Positions 12,801 to 24,517 of a stretch of DNA of 39,279 nt are shown in pieces. Within the stretch, counting starts at the first letter, position 1. Every line of letters begins with the position of its first letter. The position numbers were made by a program, and so were the translations under genes. This stretch comes from Seison nebaliae (lineage: Eukaryota > Rotifera > Pararotatoria > Seisonacea > Seisonidae): contig JALJEE010000911.1 in the NCBI GenBank assembly GCA_023231475.1, positions 1-39,279 of the forward strand, given 5' to 3'. Under the pieces are notes generated by a model, which was not told the origin of the DNA, did not search any database, and saw only the letters and a program-made list of their open reading frames with translations.

Positions 12801-15800
12801 GCGTCTAAAATCGAATCACGAACGAAACCATCAACAATATCTCTCGCATGCACATCGATGATGAGACAAGTATTGAATTTCTTCCTATCATTCTTCCCTA
12901 ACGGCTTCCTAATCTCAACAACAACATCACTCAATTGATTTTGTAACTTCGTCGCATAATTCTTCATCGCCATTTTATCTCCTTTTGATACTTTATTGAA
13001 AACATCTTCCACTTCCCATGTCCACCAAATTTGGTTGACTGCCAATACGACCATTCCTTGATATTCCAACATCCATTTCACTCTCGTTTGTTTATGGCGA
13101 TAATAAAAAATTCCTTGTTTAGTTATCAAACGATTTGTTGATCTCATTTCAGTTACAATATTATTCATCCAATCTTCAACTCGACCGACCGTCGCTACCG
13201 GTTTCTTGAAAGTCATCGATTCCTTTTCTGCACTAATCATCGCTATCGCTTCAATACTGGCATCACTACTAAATTTGAGAGATGCGACATTATCGAACAT
13301 TTTTATCATATGTTCTTGGACACAAGTAGCTTCGGAACTGCCGAGAATACTGAGCAATTCGTCATCAGAAATAAAATAGAAACGAGGAAATGCATTTCGT
13401 TTCGCATCCAGATAATCATTTAATGATTTCTGACATCGTTCCAATCCCAAGAATAAGATTTGAAGATCAGATAAACGATTATGGGCATGACAAGCCACTT
13501 TCACCACCGGATTTTTGAATGTGTCACTCATAATTCCTCGAAATTGTTTATCGATCGAATCGAATTTTTTCGCTTCAGTTGGCAATTGAGATCGGATGTC
13601 TCCCAAGAAGAAAATGCTTTCCAAATACATCCATTTCCTTTGTACAGCTATCCAAACATCTAACACTTCAGAAATGAGAGCTAAACCTTTCTCCCAAATT
13701 TGAACGGTTTGTAAGAAAGGACCGATATAACGTGAGGCAGACATCGATTGTAAATTCATTGCGTTGTCCTCCAACATTTGAAGAACTTCTTCTGTCGAAC
13801 CGATAATATGTCCTCGATCCATTCCATTTTTTTGATAAACATGAATATCAAATTTCAAATTTTCCCATGTCTCAACAACTTCTGCAACGCCTTTCTCGAT
13901 CGCTAATTCTTTGACAGCTGACATGACAATATCTTGAATGATATCATTAAATCGATGTAATTCCATCGAAAATAATTTGCCTAGTGTAAACGTTTCCGGA
14001 TTCATATCGAACATGACACCAGTCTCATTCATTAATCGTTTCCAATGACGATCTCGTAACGCGTCATTTCTCAAATCAACCATCAATGGTAAAGAATCTT
14101 TGAATTCTTTGAAATTTGTTTCGATCGTTTTATAAACAGGTAATTGTCGAACTTCTTTTGGTAATCGTTTCAAATCTCGAATATATTGATCGATTCCTTC
14201 AATCAAATGATTCGTATTTAAATGTCTCCAAGTGGTTTGAGACCATACTTCTACCGCATCTTTTTCCGTTTCATACAATTTGTAAAGAATCTCCAAATTG
14301 TCCATCTCTTTTTTAATTAATGTCAATTCCGGATATTTTCCTAAAGGAATATTGAACAATCTCTCCGAATTTGTTATGGCTATACGAGCCGCTTCCAATT
14401 CAGCTAAAAGACCTTGAAACTTTTTCAATAATTCCACTCCCAAATCCAAATCTTTACCGACTGATCCAGGACCTTCTTCTCGGAAATATTTCGCGAAATT
14501 TTGAACACGTAAACGAAATTGATCGATTTCAATCGTTGTCACTTCCGTAAAACGTTCTTGAACGATCTTCAATTGTAAGAAACGATTTTTCGAACTCAAC
14601 AATAAATCTATCCACGTTTTCCTCAACTTCATCACACGAACTGATTCTTCTGGAACGACTTTATAATTATACATTCCAATCGTCCGATAATTCTCGACGA
14701 TATCGTCGATTCGTGATACCATCAACGCATTCATTCGTTGAAGATCAGAAATTATTTTCAAAACTTGTTTCAACGATTCCAAATTCAATGCGGGTTGATC
14801 TAATTGTTTTTGTAATTTATCGAATTCATTTTCCAATTCCACTAACAATAGTGTCGATTTATCATGTAATAATTGACAATAAGTATTCACCCATCGATCG
14901 ATGAGAAAATTGATGGTATCTCTAATATTTGTCATACGAAGTTGAACGAAAGAAATACGTTTAATTATTGGTACCATACTCAATTCATTTCGAGCGTCAA
15001 TAAATTTCTCTTGGATATAAGTGTCGACGGTTAAAGTGGAAAAATGGCCATGTTCCTTTTCTAAATGTTCTTCCGCTTTATCCATATCCATCAACCATAA
15101 ACTATCAAACTTTTTCCATATTTTCAAATATCGGGCGGCATATGTCAATCCTTTAACCACTAAAGATTCGACTCCACCGATCGATTCATGAAAATCACTT
15201 CGACGAACAAAATCTTCTTTGAATGTCCAAATATATTCCTTGTCATTATATAGAACTGATGGACATTCTTTACATGATCCTCTCATCCATCTAGTGAAAT
15301 AACGTCCCGACAATATACAATCTTTCCATGACGAAATTATCATGGTAGTGATATCCGTCAATCTTGGTTTTGTTTCCGGTTCTGACGAACCCAATGAACA
15401 AGTGATAGAAAATAAAACTTTTCTTGAAAGAGCTCGATAGAATCGATAAAGATTACTCACAATCATATTCGATATGGCTTCATAAACTTTCGCTTCCCAA
15501 TACTGATAATATTTAACGAGAACTGGTGAACAACCAGAATTTGTAGTCGCCACTAAAGCTTCAATCTTCACCAATAACGGTCCCAATGATCGATATTTCT
15601 TTTGTAATTCGATAAGATCATTATGTCGATTTTCACTGATAGTTTTAAAAAATTCCTAAAAAATGTTTATGTTTAAATTTTTTTAATTTTAAAAAAAAAT
15701 TAAAAAAAAAAGAACGTTTATGTCAACTAATTTACTTCCTAATGGTAAATCAGGTTTTCTGAATAAATCTTGATTGGCTATTGATGAGAGAACGTCTCTT

Positions 15801-18800
15801 ATATCATTTTGATTCTTCTTCACTTGATTCGTCATAGATTCGAATTTATCAATTGCCTTAATATTTATTATTATTTTTAAATTAATTATTTCAAATAACT
15901 TCGTTGCATTTCGCTAAATATTCAGCGATTCCCAATGAACTCCATGTAAAGCGAGTTGCTCCCGGTTTAATCTTCCTTAGTAGTTCATGTAACAGATCTT
16001 TCATGAGATCCATCTCATAATCCTCGAGACTTACTAATAGTCTATGATATTTTCCTAACATTGTCTTCAAATGAATAACATTCTTCAATAATTGTTCTTC
16101 CTATTCCCAATATTGAGAATGAGAATATTTATAGAAAAATTTTAATGAAACTTGAAGTGCGATGTTTCTAGCTACTTCCGGTACATGATATCCCAAATCT
16201 TCCATCGTCTTTGTCTCCGTAACATATTGAATAATTTTTGGATCAAAATCAACGATATATTGTAATTTTGTATAAAATTCTGAATTTGGAATTAATTTGA
16301 AAAAATTGATTGAAATGAATTTGAAAAAAATTTTCAAGGAAAAAAATAGAACTGAATAAACTAAATGAAACGAAGGAAAAAGAAACCATTATAACGATAA
16401 ACATATTTTGTTATACGTGATGTTGTGGCAGCAGAACGACTTTCAGCTGATCGTGGAATATCGATACCGATATGTTTCGATGTTCCGGCGGAACGACCAG
16501 TTGACAATGTGGCCGAATCTAATTGTCGTCGATTGGCGGACATAGTAACACTTTGTTGTTTCAAAATGCTCTTTCGTCGAGTTGATGAATTGCCCGATAA
16601 TTTACTTACCGATTGATTTCCATTGAAATCCAAAGAAACAACAGAAACACGAGGTCTCGCACCTCTCTCAAATTGTTTCCGATGATCAGTTGATCGATTA
16701 ATTTCATCATCATTTAAAACTTAATTTAAATTAAAAGAAAAAAATGAAAAAAAAATATAAAATTAGAAAATTGAAAAAAAGTTTTATTAAACTAAGAAAA
16801 GAATAAGAATTGATAAAAATTTCTACTAAACTGTCAACTGGAAATACATGTGATTTATTGAAATTGATCGCTTGTGGACGATCTTGAGGTTTCACTAATA
16901 AATTCCGTCGAATCAATTGTGGTAATACACTTTTCGCTTTCATACGCCAATCCTCAAATATTTTATCTTCATAAGCTTTCATCGATTTTCCCAATTCTAA
17001 ATATTTCTGTTGTGACTATTGGAAAGAAATTGGGAGAAATTTGAAATGAAAAAAATGAAGGAAAATTTCAAACTTCTTTTCCATGTTCCGATACAACTAA
17101 TGTGTCTGCCGTTCTCATTAGTAACATAGTTTTTTTGATTCGTTTGAAAAGTGTTCGACTCCACCAAATAGAACCTGAACTCATGGCATGTCCTTTGCCG
17201 ATTGGTGGACTGTCTTTCCATTGATTAAACACTCGATTGACATCGTCGACTTCACGATCGAATTGTTTGAGAACATCGACAAATTTCTGTCGTAATTGAT
17301 GATTGATACGATAACGAGTCTTAATTCGATTGAATCTCAACAACATATAAAATGCTCCTTCAGCTGATCTTAATTTTTTGAAAGCGTCATTAATGAATTG
17401 AACACAATCATTTTCAATTTCAGTTACTTCTCTTAGAAATTGTTCCATAACAAAATTCCATTTCGTATATTCAGCTCGAGAGAATAACGGAAAGTTGATG
17501 TTTTCGATTGGTTTGATCAAATCATTTACTCGTTTAATAATATCTTCGATGGCAGTCGTCTCTCCAGTGACCGCTTTTAATTCGGAACCGAAAATATTAT
17601 AAAATTCTTGTTGAGTATCAGCAATTTGATAGAGATCGTTACAAATGACGATAATGTAATCGGATGTTTGAAATAAGCGTTTTCTGTCAAATTCCCATCT
17701 GGCGTCACGTCCTGATTGTTCGATTTCTTGTCTAACTCGAAAATATTGATCATACCAACTTCGGAGCATTCGTCTTGCTTCAAATAAACGATATTTCACC
17801 AGCGATAAATCATGACGAAATAAAGTTTTATTTGTAATCGTTCTCGTGACTCGATTGGTGATTTCTTTAGCGATCTTCTCCATTAAGGGAACCATTCGTT
17901 CATCCCGATTATAATGACGAGAAATAATCCATACCATTCTTAAAGAATTCATTAATGATGGAATTGTATCATTGACCACATTGAAATCAGCTCCATAAGT
18001 AATATTGCGGAAATGTCGTTGGAGAGTGGAAAGAAATCGAACATTATCTTTCGCTTCCACATAATGTTTTGAAATTTCAGATCGTTGTAATTCAAATCCG
18101 AGTATTCCTGGATGTTGAATGGCATTTAATGATGATATGATTTTCTTGACGATCGGTTGTTTTGTTTCTTCATAAAGATTTGCGAAATAAACGAATCGTT
18201 TCTTCCAATAATCAATTTCACCTAAAGGAGATTCATCATCTGGTCGTATATGATTTCGTTCGTCAATTGAATTACGTAATGTTCGTTCCCAATTTGTTAC
18301 GACTTTCTCCATATCACCAACGATTTTATCGTTGATATCTAAACGACGATTATCCGTCGGCAATTCAAAATGAGGCATTTCCATTCTGAATTTTGTTGTC
18401 ATTTGATCAGAAGCCATTTCTAATTGATGGACAAATCGATCGATTGCCATCAATAAAGGATCACGTTCAGCAATTACCGTATCTGTCGATACACCTTCGG
18501 ATAATCCTCGTTTGGTTTCCATGGAAACGGTTGGAGTAGTTCTACCATCTTTATCTGATTTAATTTCCATTGCACTTTTTTCAGTTCTCTCAAATCTAAT
18601 CGATTTACTTGGCTTATTCAATGCCTGTCTCTGATTCATTAAATATGGCCCAACAATTCTTTTTAAATTATTCTCAAAATTTGTCAATGGACTATTGATC
18701 AATGATCCAATAATGAAATATTTGGGAAGCATAAATCTCGCTTCGATTAAGGAGGAGGGGCTGGGTATGACACAATTCTCCGTTTTCACCAAATAGAAAA

Positions 18801-19305
18801 GACGAACATTATTAAAGTTCTTCACATCGTTAGCTCGATGGACTGCTAAGATAGTTCGACTAACAAATCTTGATTCTTCAGACACTTGTTCAGTATTTTC
18901 ACTCTCCAGTTCATCGGTCTTCTGACCAGCCAACATAATTCTCAATTCTTCTTCCGTCAGTTTCGCCATATCTTCCACTTCTTTTGGTTGAGGGGCAGAT
19001 GTCATCGAAATATCCATACTGGAACGATCATAATTTCTCTCAATTTTACTATTCTCATCATCTATGTTCATATTTTGAACAGTTGGTAAAACATCACCTG
19101 TAACGACCACTTCATTCTCAATAGTCCGTTTGGAGAACATGATTGCATAATCGTCATCTTCGTTAGTTTCATTAAAAAACTGTTTAATTATCATTTCATT
19201 CTCACCATCACGCTCCTCTAATAACTCAACAAAAATATTCTCTTCCTTCAAATTGAACGCCAAGAGAACTTGGCGACTTAACCATTCGATACGAACATCA
19301 TCCAT
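3858..19305 (-). CDS. DNAH10: Axonemal dynein heavy chain 10 (inner-arm I1/f beta chain), complete
   Basis: Motor subunit of an inner dynein arm in cilia and flagella. Fourteen exons: 19305-17074, 17015-16832, 16719-16387, 16279-16152, 16100-15900, 15856-15728, 15655-5542, 5476-5417, 5086-4955, 4908-4697, 4646-4479, 4419-4288, 4245-4051, 4004-3858; all phases join, giving 4,788 residues (human about 4,470). N-terminal tail, then linker; P-loops GPAGTGKT (AAA1, about 2090), GPTSGGKT (AAA2, about 2370), GESGTSKT (AAA3, about 2720) and GVGGSGKQ (AAA4, about 3070); AAA1 Walker B CFDEFNRI; stalk coiled coils around a microtubule-binding region; AAA5, AAA6 and a C-terminal domain ending [11 protein letters not shown]. 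The tail start ([19 protein letters not shown]) and stretches such as [17 protein letters not shown] match DNAH10 rather than other heavy chains. Exon 3 adds a Ser/Arg-rich segment of about 85 residues. The end of exon 3 is the least certain junction. Introns are 42-112 nt except the eighth (330 nt). Confidence 0.94.
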
Positions 19306-19557
19306 GATAAAGACCGTTCAAAGAAAAACGGAAAATTCAATTTATCATAAGGATTTGTGTTCTGTTTCCTAACTGCCTCTATGGTAACAATAAACAATGT
19401 AACATCATAAGATACTTAAAGAAAATTTATTCACATAATTCTCTCCATTTAAATCTTAAGCTTCTTCTAAATTTCCTGGAAATAATTAAATTTACAAAAA
19501 CTTTATTTTAAATAAATTTTGAAAGAAAATTATTGAAAAAACAAATTTTATTTCTTT

Positions 19558-20226
19558 TCAAATCGGTTTACAATTAACAGTAACTACAGTCATTAGACCG
19601 AAAATTACTGTGGAAATTGATTGGAAAATGAATTGTTGGAAAAAGTTCAACATTCTCATTTGAGATAAATAGGAACATATGAAATTGATTGATAATGACA
19701 AAATTAGTAATCCGTAAACTTTGACTGTCGGTTGTCTCATATATTTGGAGAGAAGGAAAGATTGACTAATATAGAGAATGAGGAGAACGATTGATTGTAA
19801 CGAAATGATTGTATATTTCCAATCGAATTCTTGACTTCTTGCTCCCACCCAGAGTGACAAGAATTTCGTTAATAATAAATCGGCGATAGCCCAACTGAAT
19901 CCAACAATTAGTGGTCGACGTTCACTTTGAACGTTGATCGTTGTCAACATATAATAAATTCCCATCAGATCCACCACATCCAACGAGTGTGTGAAGAGTT
20001 GAATAGGGAAATATGACGAATGATTCGGATTACTCATAATTGTTGCTGATGTTGGTATAAAAGTTGCGATGATCATCATTTTTAAAAATTGCACAATCAA
20101 ATATCCTATGATGATCTGCAAATATTTTCTTGGTTGATTGTAATTTTTAAGGGCAGTATAATTATAGACGAGTGAGTATGCGCCCACTGTCATCAGAACA
20201 CAATTACCGAAATAAAAGAACGTCAT
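19558..20226 (-). CDS. TMEM147: TMEM147, ER membrane protein of the BOS/translocon complex
   Basis: A single exon of 222 residues, close to the 224 of the human protein. It begins MTFFYFGNC, as the family does, and carries the hallmark LWVGARSQEFDWKY at 125-138 and a DVVDLMG motif near residue 83. About seven hydrophobic segments span it. Known members sit in the ER membrane and form the BOS subcomplex with Nicalin and NOMO at translocons that insert multipass proteins. The open frame extends 25 codons upstream to an ATG at 20301, but the ATG at 20226 gives the conserved family start, so I use it. It is 252 bp from the DNAH10 start on the same strand and divergent from the WBP4-like gene. Minus-strand AATAAA signals lie at 19552-19547 and 19507-19502. 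Confidence 0.92.
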   Translation of the reverse strand: MTFFYFGNCVLMTVGAYSLVYNYTALKNYNQPRKYLQIIIGYLIVQFLKMMIIATFIPTSATIMSNPNHSSYFPIQLFTHSLDVVDLMGIYYMLTTINVQSERRPLIVGFSWAIADLLLTKFLSLWVGARSQEFDWKYTIISLQSIVLLILYISQSFLLSKYMRQPTVKVYGLLILSLSINFICSYLSQMRMLNFFQQFIFQSISTVIFGLMTVVTVNCKPI

Positions 20227-20498
20227 TTTTTCAATTTCAATTTTTTTTCCCGTCGATAAAGAATTGATGGTAGATGCAATTGCTGATATTCTGAAACACA
20301 AAAATCAAACATAATTTCATAAAAATAAAAATTTTAAATTTTTTTTTCAATTAAAATTTCAAATTTTCGGCTTTGGAAAATTTGTTCAATGTTCGTTTTA
20401 AAAATTACTAATTTTTTTCTATCGCCATTCCACATTGGGATTATTGGAGTGATTGTTTAATTTATTCAACAAAAAATTTATGACAGTCTTATGAGAGA
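20227..20498. promoter_or_regulatory. Bidirectional promoter region with a 4-codon uORF
   Basis: The 272 bp between the TMEM147 start (minus) and the WBP4-like start (plus) must serve both genes. No TATA box is evident. On the plus side a minimal upstream ORF (ATG at 20480, stop at 20492-20494) ends 4 bp before the main ATG and overlaps another out-of-frame ATG at 20491. If transcription starts upstream of 20480 this could reduce or tune translation. Confidence 0.45.
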
Positions 20499-21677
20499 AT
20501 GTCAGAATTTTGGAAGTCAACGGGCCGAAAATATTGTGAAATTTGTCAATGTTGGTTCGCTGATAATTCAGCGAGTGGAAATATTCATAATAATGGAAAT
20601 CGACATAAGAAGAATTTGGAATTGAAACTTAAACGAATTGAAGAAAAATCAGTGAGTGACAAAAAAGAAGAAAAAGAATTGAATAAAATTCTTCTACAAA
20701 TTAATCGATCAGCAGAAATCGCTTACGGAAAAGATGTTCGTGGTGAAGGTTCTTCCGCCATTCCTTCCAGAGATCATTTAGTTGATCAAAATTTTGACTC
20801 AACTCAACGAAAAGAAACGTTGCTAGAAAAGAAAAAAAAGAATGAAAAAAAGAAATTAGAGACAAATGAAGAACGAGCAGCGAAACAACGAGAATTGAAC
20901 AAACAAAAATATGGAAAGAAAAATATTGAAAAAAATACTAATAAAGATACATGGTTAAGAAAGAAGGTAAATATTGGAGTTTCTGGAGAATCAAAAGTTG
21001 ATGTTCCAATAGTGGATGAATGTCGAATCAGCGGTTGGCAAACGGTTAAGAAAGAGGAAACATTCGAATCAAAACATCGATATATAGAAAAAGAAGAAAA
21101 AGAAGAAGTGAAAATAGAAAAAAAGAAAGAATCAGATGAAGAGGATGAAGAAGAAAGACAAGAAGAATATGATGTTCAACAAAATCAAAAAAAATTACAA
21201 AGAATTCTCAAGAGAAAAACAATGAAAGACTTTAAGGAGATTTCGAAAAATCTTCCACAAAATCCATATCAATTTAATATGACGGACAACACCGGTTTTC
21301 AATTACAACAAAACACATTCAATCACACCGATCAAAATGAAATCGAAAAAAAAATGAGAAAAATGACGGAAAGAATTGGTTGGACGGATGAGCCAACGGT
21401 CGAGATTGCAACAAGAAGTTTTGATACAAAAAAAAATTTCTTTAAATTCAATTCGAATTCCATTGAACAAAGTTTAAATGAGAAAGTTAATTGTCAGTTG
21501 AACGAAGAATTAACTAGTGAAAATGAAGTAAGAAATGGTACAGAAGTTTTTGGAGAAATTAAAGAAATGAAAATGAAGAAAGAATTAACAGAGGATAATG
21601 AAGAGGAAAAGAGTAATATTAAGAAAATTTCTTTTAAATCAAAAAATGTTAAGAATCGGAAGTTTCGAAAGAAATAA
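20499..21677 (+). CDS. WBP4: WBP4/FBP21-like spliceosomal zinc-finger protein lacking WW domains
   Basis: A single exon of 392 residues. The N-terminus (MSEFWKSTGRKYCEICQCWF) is the U1-type/matrin zinc finger of WBP4: Cys13-x2-Cys16-x13-His30-x5-His36, followed by the usual basic helix. Known WBP4 joins the pre-catalytic spliceosome, binding SmB and SF3B proteins through two WW domains placed about 120-200. Those WW domains are not seen here; that span is a Lys/Glu-rich low-complexity region. Two other WBP4-like traits remain: a GWQTVK motif near residue 178, like the conserved GEWQ segment, and a basic C-terminus (SFKSKNVKNRKFRKK). The zinc finger supports the family; orthology is likely but not proven, and another U1-type zinc-finger protein is the alternative. 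It is divergent from TMEM147. Confidence 0.72.
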   Translation: MSEFWKSTGRKYCEICQCWFADNSASGNIHNNGNRHKKNLELKLKRIEEKSVSDKKEEKELNKILLQINRSAEIAYGKDVRGEGSSAIPSRDHLVDQNFDSTQRKETLLEKKKKNEKKKLETNEERAAKQRELNKQKYGKKNIEKNTNKDTWLRKKVNIGVSGESKVDVPIVDECRISGWQTVKKEETFESKHRYIEKEEKEEVKIEKKKESDEEDEEERQEEYDVQQNQKKLQRILKRKTMKDFKEISKNLPQNPYQFNMTDNTGFQLQQNTFNHTDQNEIEKKMRKMTERIGWTDEPTVEIATRSFDTKKNFFKFNSNSIEQSLNEKVNCQLNEELTSENEVRNGTEVFGEIKEMKMKKELTEDNEEEKSNIKKISFKSKNVKNRKFRKK

Positions 21678-22226
21678 AAATTTTCGTTCTTCCAAATTAA
21701 TCAACTTTTAATCTTACGTATACTCCTTTGTGTTTGACAACTGACTCAATGAACTAACAGACTCCTGACAAGTAATAAACATAAGAATAAACATTCATCA
21801 ATTTAAAACGATTAAGAAGAAAAATACATTGATCATTTTTATTTATAATAGTAGATAACTTTTCATTCTTTATCATTTGAATAAGACTTATTTTTGTTAA
21901 CGGATAAGTAAAATGGTAATGTAGGTATTTGACTATTAAATTTGAAATTTATATAGTACATCGAAAATTATATATTAGTAATAATTATCGAATATTCAGT
22001 TTCATGAGTAGATAGTGATTATTAAAAAAAAAATGGATTAAATTAACCAATTATTATCGGGAAAAAAATTAGAGTAAAATTTCGGTTTATTTAAGTATTT
22101 TTCAAAATTTGATGAGTTTATATCAATCAATATAAAATACTCCGAAAAAGCAGGCGAAAATGGGAAAACAACGAAAATTTGAAAATTTTACTCTTATGCT
22201 TTCGAGTAATTTATTAAGTAATCAAA
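21678..22226. other. Convergent intergenic region
   Basis: This 549-bp AT-rich spacer lies between the 3' ends of the WBP4-like gene (plus) and SNAPC3 (minus). Besides the plus-strand poly(A) signals, a minus-strand AATAAA at 22215-22210 lies 12 bp beyond the SNAPC3 stop. No other feature is seen. Confidence 0.5.
21774..21791 (+). terminator. Poly(A) signals of the WBP4-like gene
   Basis: Two AATAAA hexamers, at 21774-21779 and 21786-21791, about 100 bp after the stop codon at 21675-21677, suit 3'-end formation. Confidence 0.5.
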
Positions 22227-23459
22227 TTATTGATGGAAATATGGGAACAATTTAATTGATGGTGAATTAAGAGTGGAATTCATTCGCAGTTCAGTTATAC
22301 ATCGATCACAAACGATTTGTTTTTGTTGAATTAATTTTGGTGAGTTTTCGACAATCCATTGCGCTGGAAAATATTGACAAATGTCACAACTCTGATATTG
22401 AACCAATTTCTTCCGCAGAATTAAGGGGAATCGTTGAACATTATTATAAAGTTTCGAATTGATTGTCAAATCGGAGATTGAAAATAAATGTTCACATTCA
22501 CCGATATTATGTATGAATGCATTGAATGCACCTAAACGACAAGATATTTCCGAGAATTTTGTCTGTTGACCATTCCTTTCGAAGAAATAATTGGGATATG
22601 GTGAATCAATTACCTTTTTCATCCAATTCAAAAGAAATTTACTGAATTTCTCATTTTCTCTCATATTTTCATCTAATGAATGATTGAAAAGAATTCTATC
22701 GATAATTAAACATGAAAGTTGATTAATTGACGAAATGTCTTCGGATATTATCGATTCGTTTTTTAGTAAATTATTTCTTTTTTCTTTCTTCATCTCATTC
22801 AATCCATCAGTTGGACAAGGAATATTCTCCATCAATAAATGAATATTTTGTGAAGAATTCATCAGTAATTGTCGTTCGATAATTGGACGAGTTTTCGAAT
22901 CTTCAAATTTGGAGAGAATGTTAATTTGTAAATTGATGGAGGGAACACTATCGAAAGGGGAATCAGATACCGAATAGAATTGTTGTTCTTTTATTAAATT
23001 GAATTGTTGAGGTAAGATATTGAGATGAAATTTATTCAATGTTTTCCTATTCATTTTCTTATCACCATTTTTATTATGTTTTCGGATAAGTTTCATAGAC
23101 AACAAATCATCATTTTCCACATTGTTAAAGAACTTATCTATTTTTTTCGTTTCTGAATCCTCAGTAGATGAGGGATCGTCGAATTTGAAATAATCATCTT
23201 TATTAAATAATCGGTTAATGAAAAGAATATCGTCATTCCGTCTATCAATGATTTCTTCCGCCATTTCGTTTCGTTCATTTTCTTTCCTTATCACTTTCTC
23301 ATCATGTTCTGTGAGAGTTGAATTAATCAAACCAGACAAATTTTTTATCTCACCATTTGCACCATCACACTGTGCAAAATAAATGGAAGGTAACCAGAAC
23401 GTCCATTCGTTCAACATCTGTTGAATGTTGACCAACGGGAAATCATAAATATTGTTCAT
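22227..23459 (-). CDS. SNAPC3: snRNA-activating protein complex subunit 3 (SNAP50)
   Basis: A single exon of 410 residues, near the 411 of the human protein. SNAPC3 is part of SNAPc, which binds the proximal sequence element and drives snRNA transcription by RNA polymerases II and III. The C-terminal third carries the family signature: GECEHLFSISDL (the Cys-x-His strand), a run rich in basic and aromatic residues, and the zinc finger Cys358-x2-Cys361-x22-Cys384-x2-Cys387 containing PAQW. The N-terminal half is acidic, Asn/Lys-rich and diverged. The product should act in the nucleus. The start is the ATG at 23459, and no further upstream exon is needed by length. Neighbours give no functional link. 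Confidence 0.85.
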   Translation of the reverse strand: MNNIYDFPLVNIQQMLNEWTFWLPSIYFAQCDGANGEIKNLSGLINSTLTEHDEKVIRKENERNEMAEEIIDRRNDDILFINRLFNKDDYFKFDDPSSTEDSETKKIDKFFNNVENDDLLSMKLIRKHNKNGDKKMNRKTLNKFHLNILPQQFNLIKEQQFYSVSDSPFDSVPSINLQINILSKFEDSKTRPIIERQLLMNSSQNIHLLMENIPCPTDGLNEMKKEKRNNLLKNESIISEDISSINQLSCLIIDRILFNHSLDENMRENEKFSKFLLNWMKKVIDSPYPNYFFERNGQQTKFSEISCRLGAFNAFIHNIGECEHLFSISDLTINSKLYNNVQRFPLILRKKLVQYQSCDICQYFPAQWIVENSPKLIQQKQIVCDRCITELRMNSTLNSPSIKLFPYFHQ

Positions 23460-24517
23460 CTTTTAAAATAATGCAATTCATTTGAATTTTTCCAGATTAT
23501 CAGCTTGCACAATAACAAATTAATGAGCTATTAAAAATAAGAAACATATTTAACGTCTTTTAATGTTAAGCTGTCTTAATTTCCTTTTTCATATTCTTAC
23601 TTCGATAGTATATAATCTAATTATTTGGAAAAAAAATGTTTAAACTTTCCAATGAACACAAAGTTAAAATGTGAATTTTTTAATGGAAATTAAGGAATTT
23701 TCCAAACATAACTTTTGTCAAATTTCTAGAAATTTCTCACTATTTTAATACTTAATTATATAAAGTTATATTATATAATCAACGAATTAAAATGATGTTA
23801 AATTGTAATAAGAAAATTGAGATTATAATGTCGATCAAATAAGTCTTATTCGGATAAGAGTTTGAATAAGAAAAAAAAGTTAACTAATATTATGTGTTAA
23901 ATTTTTAATAGTTTTACATTTCTTTTTTGTTAACTGTTAATGATGTTATCAGAAAATCTTATCTAATATGATAACTACGATGTCAGTTAAATTTTTTTAA
24001 ACTAATTTTTTTGAATTTTGAATTCGAGCGCACTTAAGATAAATAAGAATGATTATAAAACCTTCAAAGAATAATGAAAATATCATAGAATCTATAAAAA
24101 TGTTTCTTATGATACCGAAGTTTTTTCCAATTTTAATTTCAATCCTAAATTGATAATTTAAAGTAGAAAAAATTGTACATGATCTTTCTTAAAATTACAT
24201 TTTGTGAAAGAATTAAAAAAAACTCTGAAAGTATAGAAAACGATTTTAATTTTCGACATTTCTACAAAATTATATATTTTTTTTTTTATTATAACAACAA
24301 ATCCCCGCGGGGTAAATAAAATAGGAAAACGGATAATTCACTATATTGAAGTGACATTGGGAGGATCTCGCAGAAATGTTCGATAAAATTAGTGAAGAAA
24401 TTATAGAAAATGATTAAAATTTTATGTCTAATAAATATTTTATAATGTATAACATACTGTTCTACTTAAGTGATAATTTCTAAAATTAGAGACTAATTTT
24501 GAGTTTGTTTAAGATCA
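23460..24517. other. Intergenic, strongly AT-rich
   Basis: About 1.06 kb without a coding segment, between the SNAPC3 start and the 3' end of the small coiled-coil gene. The one conspicuous feature is an isolated perfect palindrome CCCCGCGGGG at 24303-24312, in otherwise almost pure A/T and just after a run of T. An imperfect palindrome CTTATTCGGATAAG lies near 23846-23859. Confidence 0.5.

Noticed and set aside
5482-15220. Short open frames on both strands across the dynein gene
   Set aside because: They lie within the 10-kb DNAH10 exon in other frames, have no family features, and follow from its codon composition.
16420-16616. GTAAGT donor inside DNAH10 exon 3 (after the codons for NQS, near 16615)
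   Set aside because: It is in phase 0, but no matching phase-0 acceptor with a suitable tract follows within the exon, and the frame stays open through it.
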